From the NCBI RefSeq assembly GCF_025060895.1, contig NZ_JANZKV010000285.1:1-42743 (forward strand): a DNA stretch of 42,743 bases. Direction: 5' to 3'. Shown here piece after piece: positions 40,196 through 42,743 of this stretch. This DNA comes from Stieleria sedimenti (GTDB lineage: Bacteria; Planctomycetota; Planctomycetia; Pirellulales; Pirellulaceae). Numbering within the stretch: the first letter of the stretch is position 1; each line of letters opens with the position of its first letter. Position numbers and translations under genes: made by a program. The notes beneath the pieces were generated by a model. That model did not search any database and was not told where the DNA came from. It worked only from the letters and a program-made list of their open reading frames with translations.

Positions 40196-42220
40196 TCACT
40201 TCGACGTTCTGGCCCGCGGTCCCAGTCGCCCAAACATGCGATCCAGCTCGTCACGGCTGAAAAACAACGCCGTGGGCCGGCCGTGCGGACAGTGATGGGT
40301 GTCGTTGTACAGGTCACGTTGTTCCAACAGGGCGCGGATTTCTTCGGGCCGCAGCGGGTCGCCGGCTTTCACGGCCGCCTTGCACGCAATCGTCGACAGC
40401 AAATGGTTGAGCAATTCGATCGGTTCCGGTTTTTCGCCGCCCCCGAGCACCGATTCCATCAGCGTCCGCAGCATGTCCGCCGGCGGCTTGTTCTTGAGCA
40501 TCGCCGGGTACGATCGAATCACAATCGTATCCCCGCCGAACTCTGCGATTTCCATCCCGATCTGCGCCAACGTGTCCTGGTGGTCCAACACCGCCGTTCG
40601 TTCGGCTGGCGTCATCGAGACCGGCTCGGGGACCAGCAATCCTTGCGACTCGAGTGATTGACCGCTCTCCAAGACTTTGGTTTTGACCCGCTCGTACAAC
40701 ACGCGTTCGTGCAGGGCGTGCTGGTCGATCACCACCATGCCTTTTTCGTCTTGCGTGACCAGGTAACGGTTGTGGACTTGAAATCCGAGATGGCAAACGG
40801 CGGGGTGATCGATGACGGAATCGTCCGGCGAGGCGGCTGGCGGGCCGTCCCAGGGGGCCACGTTTTCGTCGCTCGCCGAGTCGGTCGTCGGCTTCGGGGC
40901 CGCCTCGTGGGGCATCGGTGGTGAGCCGCCGCCGGGGAACGGCTGAAAACCGGGGACCGAACCGAACGAGGGGATCGAGCGAGTCGCGGCGTCTGGGGCG
41001 GGGGCCATCGCGGAGCCGCCACCGCCGGAATCGTCACCGCGGGCCGGCGAGACGAACACTTCGGCAGGGCTGTTTCCCGTCCGCGCCCATTCGATCACCG
41101 ATTGCCGATGCGCCTGTTCCGCTCGAACCGGCATGCCCAGTTCACTGCGCGGCGCCGGCGTCAGGTCCGCGTCTGGGGCAACCGGCGCGGGGCCGACCCG
41201 CTGTGTCATGTCGGTGGTCAAGAAGTGGTGCCTGAGCGTCTGCAGCAATCGGCTGTAAACTCGGCCGCCATCGGTGAAGCGGACTTCCAACTTGGTCGGG
41301 TGCACGTTGACGTCGATCAATTCCGGCGGCATCGACATCCGCAAGAAACAAACCGGGTGCCGGCCAACCATTAACAGCCCGCGATAGGCTTCGCCCAAGG
41401 CGTGCTGCAGCGAACGGTCGCGGATGTGTCGGCTGTTGAGGAACAGATATTGCATCCGCGAATTGCCGCGGCTGACCGACGGATCACAGACATAACCCTG
41501 GACATGGATTTGGGAATCGTCGCTGTTGATCGGGATCAACGCGTCGGCGATTTCGCCGCCGAAGAACGCCGCGATCCGCTCGCTCCACCGCTCGGTCACG
41601 GGCAAATCGTACAGCGGTTTGTCGTTGTTGTTGAGCACAAAGTGGATGTGCGAATTGGCCAGCGCGATCCGCGTGAAGGCTTCGACGATGTGTCCTTTCT
41701 CGGTCTGCGCGGTTTTCAGAAATCGATGCCGGACCGGCGTATTGAAGAACAGGTTGCGGACTTCCATCACCGTTCCGACCGGGCAACCACACGGCTGTGG
41801 CGGCTCGATCACGCCGCCGCGAACCTGGATTTCGTTTCCCGCGTCGTCGCTGTCGGTGCGGCTGCGGATGGTCAGTTGTGACACGCTGCCGATCGACGCC
41901 AACGCTTCGCCACGGAAACCGAGCGTGGAAACGTGGAACAAGTCCTCATCGGTCGGCAACTTACTGGTCGCGTGACTGGCCAACGCCAGCGGCAATTGAT
42001 CGGCCGTCATCCCGCAACCATTGTCGCTGATGCGGATCATCTCGGTCCCGCCTCCGACGATCGAAACCTCGATCCGAGTCGCCCCGGCGTCGACGCTGTT
42101 TTCCAGCAATTCCTTGACCACCGACGCGGGACGCTCGATCACCTCCCCGGCGGCGATTTGGTTGATCAAATTGGGGGGCAGTTGGCGAATCGTCGGCAAT
42201 GTTTTAGCGGTGGCTTCCAT
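40196..42220 (-). CDS. mutL: DNA mismatch repair protein MutL, endonuclease type
   Basis: 674 residues. The GHKL ATPase domain is clear: I-A-A-G-E-V-I-E-R-P-A-S-V-V-K-E-L-L, N-S-x-D-A-G-A, D-N-G-C-G-M and G-F-R-G-E-A-L-A-S-I. A Pro/Gly-rich linker (about 350-465) connects to the dimerisation domain. That domain holds the metal-dependent nicking motif D-Q-H-A-L-H-E-R-V-L-Y-E from Asp499 (D-Q-H-A-x2-E-x4-E), A-C-K-A-A-V-K-A-G and the C-P-H-G-R-P-T near the C-terminus. It is therefore the nicking type used by bacteria without MutH. Start ATG 42220. mutS is not in the window. It may be the first gene of a mutL-kinase-asnB transcription unit. Confidence 0.97.
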   Translation of the reverse strand: MEATAKTLPTIRQLPPNLINQIAAGEVIERPASVVKELLENSVDAGATRIEVSIVGGGTEMIRISDNGCGMTADQLPLALASHATSKLPTDEDLFHVSTLGFRGEALASIGSVSQLTIRSRTDSDDAGNEIQVRGGVIEPPQPCGCPVGTVMEVRNLFFNTPVRHRFLKTAQTEKGHIVEAFTRIALANSHIHFVLNNNDKPLYDLPVTERWSERIAAFFGGEIADALIPINSDDSQIHVQGYVCDPSVSRGNSRMQYLFLNSRHIRDRSLQHALGEAYRGLLMVGRHPVCFLRMSMPPELIDVNVHPTKLEVRFTDGGRVYSRLLQTLRHHFLTTDMTQRVGPAPVAPDADLTPAPRSELGMPVRAEQAHRQSVIEWARTGNSPAEVFVSPARGDDSGGGGSAMAPAPDAATRSIPSFGSVPGFQPFPGGGSPPMPHEAAPKPTTDSASDENVAPWDGPPAASPDDSVIDHPAVCHLGFQVHNRYLVTQDEKGMVVIDQHALHERVLYERVKTKVLESGQSLESQGLLVPEPVSMTPAERTAVLDHQDTLAQIGMEIAEFGGDTIVIRSYPAMLKNKPPADMLRTLMESVLGGGEKPEPIELLNHLLSTIACKAAVKAGDPLRPEEIRALLEQRDLYNDTHHCPHGRPTALFFSRDELDRMFGRLGPRARTSK

Positions 42221-42335
42221 ACCCGCAATTTACCCCTCCAAGCCCAATCGACCAACCGGCGAAACCAAAACGCCCCCAGAAAGCCCGCGTGACTGCTAGC
42301 AAGACGCCCGCCAGCCGAGATCGATATCCACAACC

Positions 42336-42489
42336 GAAGTCACCCTCCCTCGGCGAGGGTCGCGGAGGAGTTGACGACGACGCGGGGAGGGTTGTTGCGA
42401 AGCCAAAGTTGCTCACAACGATGGAGCATCAATGTCGGAAGCCCTCCCCTCGCTACGCTCCACCCTCCCGCACACGGGAGGGTGACTTC
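42336..42489. repeat. hairpin element, family E, copy 2
   Basis: Outer arms GAAGTCACCCTCCC (42336-42349) and GGGAGGGTGACTTC (42476-42489) are a perfect 14-bp inverted repeat. Inside are GGCGAGGGTCGCGGAGGAG and CCCTCCCCTCGCTACGCTCC, related to the inner arms of the element at 30132-30362. The central 60 bp are unlike copy 1. Confidence 0.85.
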
Positions 42490-42559
42490 TTAACTTGATG
42501 CATATCGGGTCGAACGAGGGGAGAGTCGAGATTTTCGAGGCCCGGACGGCCGGCAGAGT

Positions 42560-42704
42560 GTCAGCCACCGGAGATGATTCCGGGGAATGTCCAAGGCCCA
42601 GCGGGCCGACACAATGACCCGGGTTTCATGCCCCAGGGTTGCGTGCCCGATTGTGCCGGCCCTTCAGGCCTCTGCGTTTTGACACCCCTGCACCGGTGGC
42701 TGAC
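42560..42704. repeat. nested-hairpin element, family F
   Basis: Outer arms GTCAGCCACCGG (42560-42571) and CCGGTGGCTGAC (42693-42704) are perfect complements. Inner arms GGCCGACACAAT (42604-42615) and ATTGTGCCGGCC (42650-42661) differ by one G-T type mismatch. It has the same two-level plan as families A and E. Confidence 0.8.
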
Positions 42705-42743
42705 GCCACCGGCAGACACTCCACCGGCCCTAGTATCTCACCC

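Larger units (their letters stand above)
42221..42743. other. intergenic repeat region at window end
   Basis: 523 bp upstream of mutL, without a supportable gene. It contains two palindromic elements, family E (42336-42489) and family F (42560-42704). The mutL promoter should lie just above 42220. Confidence 0.6.

Overview
The window is a stretch of GC-rich bacterial chromosome that looks like a planctomycete, most likely of the Rhodopirellula/Pirellulaceae type. The basis is the protein repertoire: an SHD1-type domain on a protease, exported NIPSNAP, FG-GAP and PQQ-propeller proteins, a Bacteroidetes/Planctomycetes-type GlmU-like protein and an orphan clpX. Genes are mostly single or in pairs, with gaps filled by palindromic repeats. 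No rRNA, tRNA, CRISPR array, phage or transposase gene was recognised. The assignment comes from reading protein sequences, not from a database search.

Layout. 0.1-4 kb: an exported protein of unknown function (minus strand), a GlmU-like nucleotidyltransferase/acyltransferase and an exported double-NIPSNAP protein. 4.2-11.5 kb: a tripartite export system made of a very long TolC-like channel, two tandem paralogous HlyD-type adaptors and a MacB-type permease; the last three genes overlap and no ATPase is adjacent. 11.7-14.5 kb: an FG-GAP propeller protein, lipoyl synthase (lipA) and, divergent from it, smpB. 14.7-18.3 kb: a LolD/MacB-type ABC ATPase, its FtsX/MacB-type permease and a Tet-type MFS exporter. 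18.4-22.7 kb: a membrane protein with a degenerate archaemetzincin-like domain and an apparent frameshift, then two exported or anchored proteins of unknown function.

22.8-28.2 kb (minus strand): a beta-class DNA methyltransferase with a GIY-YIG-like C-terminus, dprA, a PTPMT1-like dual-specificity phosphatase and a PQQ-type propeller carrying a Gly/Arg-rich insert. 28.9-32.7 kb (plus strand): an exported thioredoxin-fold protein, a UbiA-family prenyltransferase translationally coupled to a TIM-barrel protein with altered metal ligands, and a small membrane protein. 33.1-36.9 kb: clpX with a clear ribosome site and intrinsic terminator, then an exported SHD1-trypsin-thioredoxin fusion. 37.2-42.2 kb (minus strand): mutL, a soluble Ser/Thr kinase and asnB, the last two only 9 bp apart.

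The most unusual non-coding content is a set of intergenic hairpin elements of about 80-230 bp. Several have an inner stem shared between copies and an outer stem unique to each copy. In the best pair (7169-7296 and 19656-19788) three base pairs of the outer stem change together on both arms. The best protein-level leads are the methyltransferase/GIY-YIG fusion, the SHD1-protease-thioredoxin fusion, the degenerate metzincin membrane protein and the twin-adaptor export operon.
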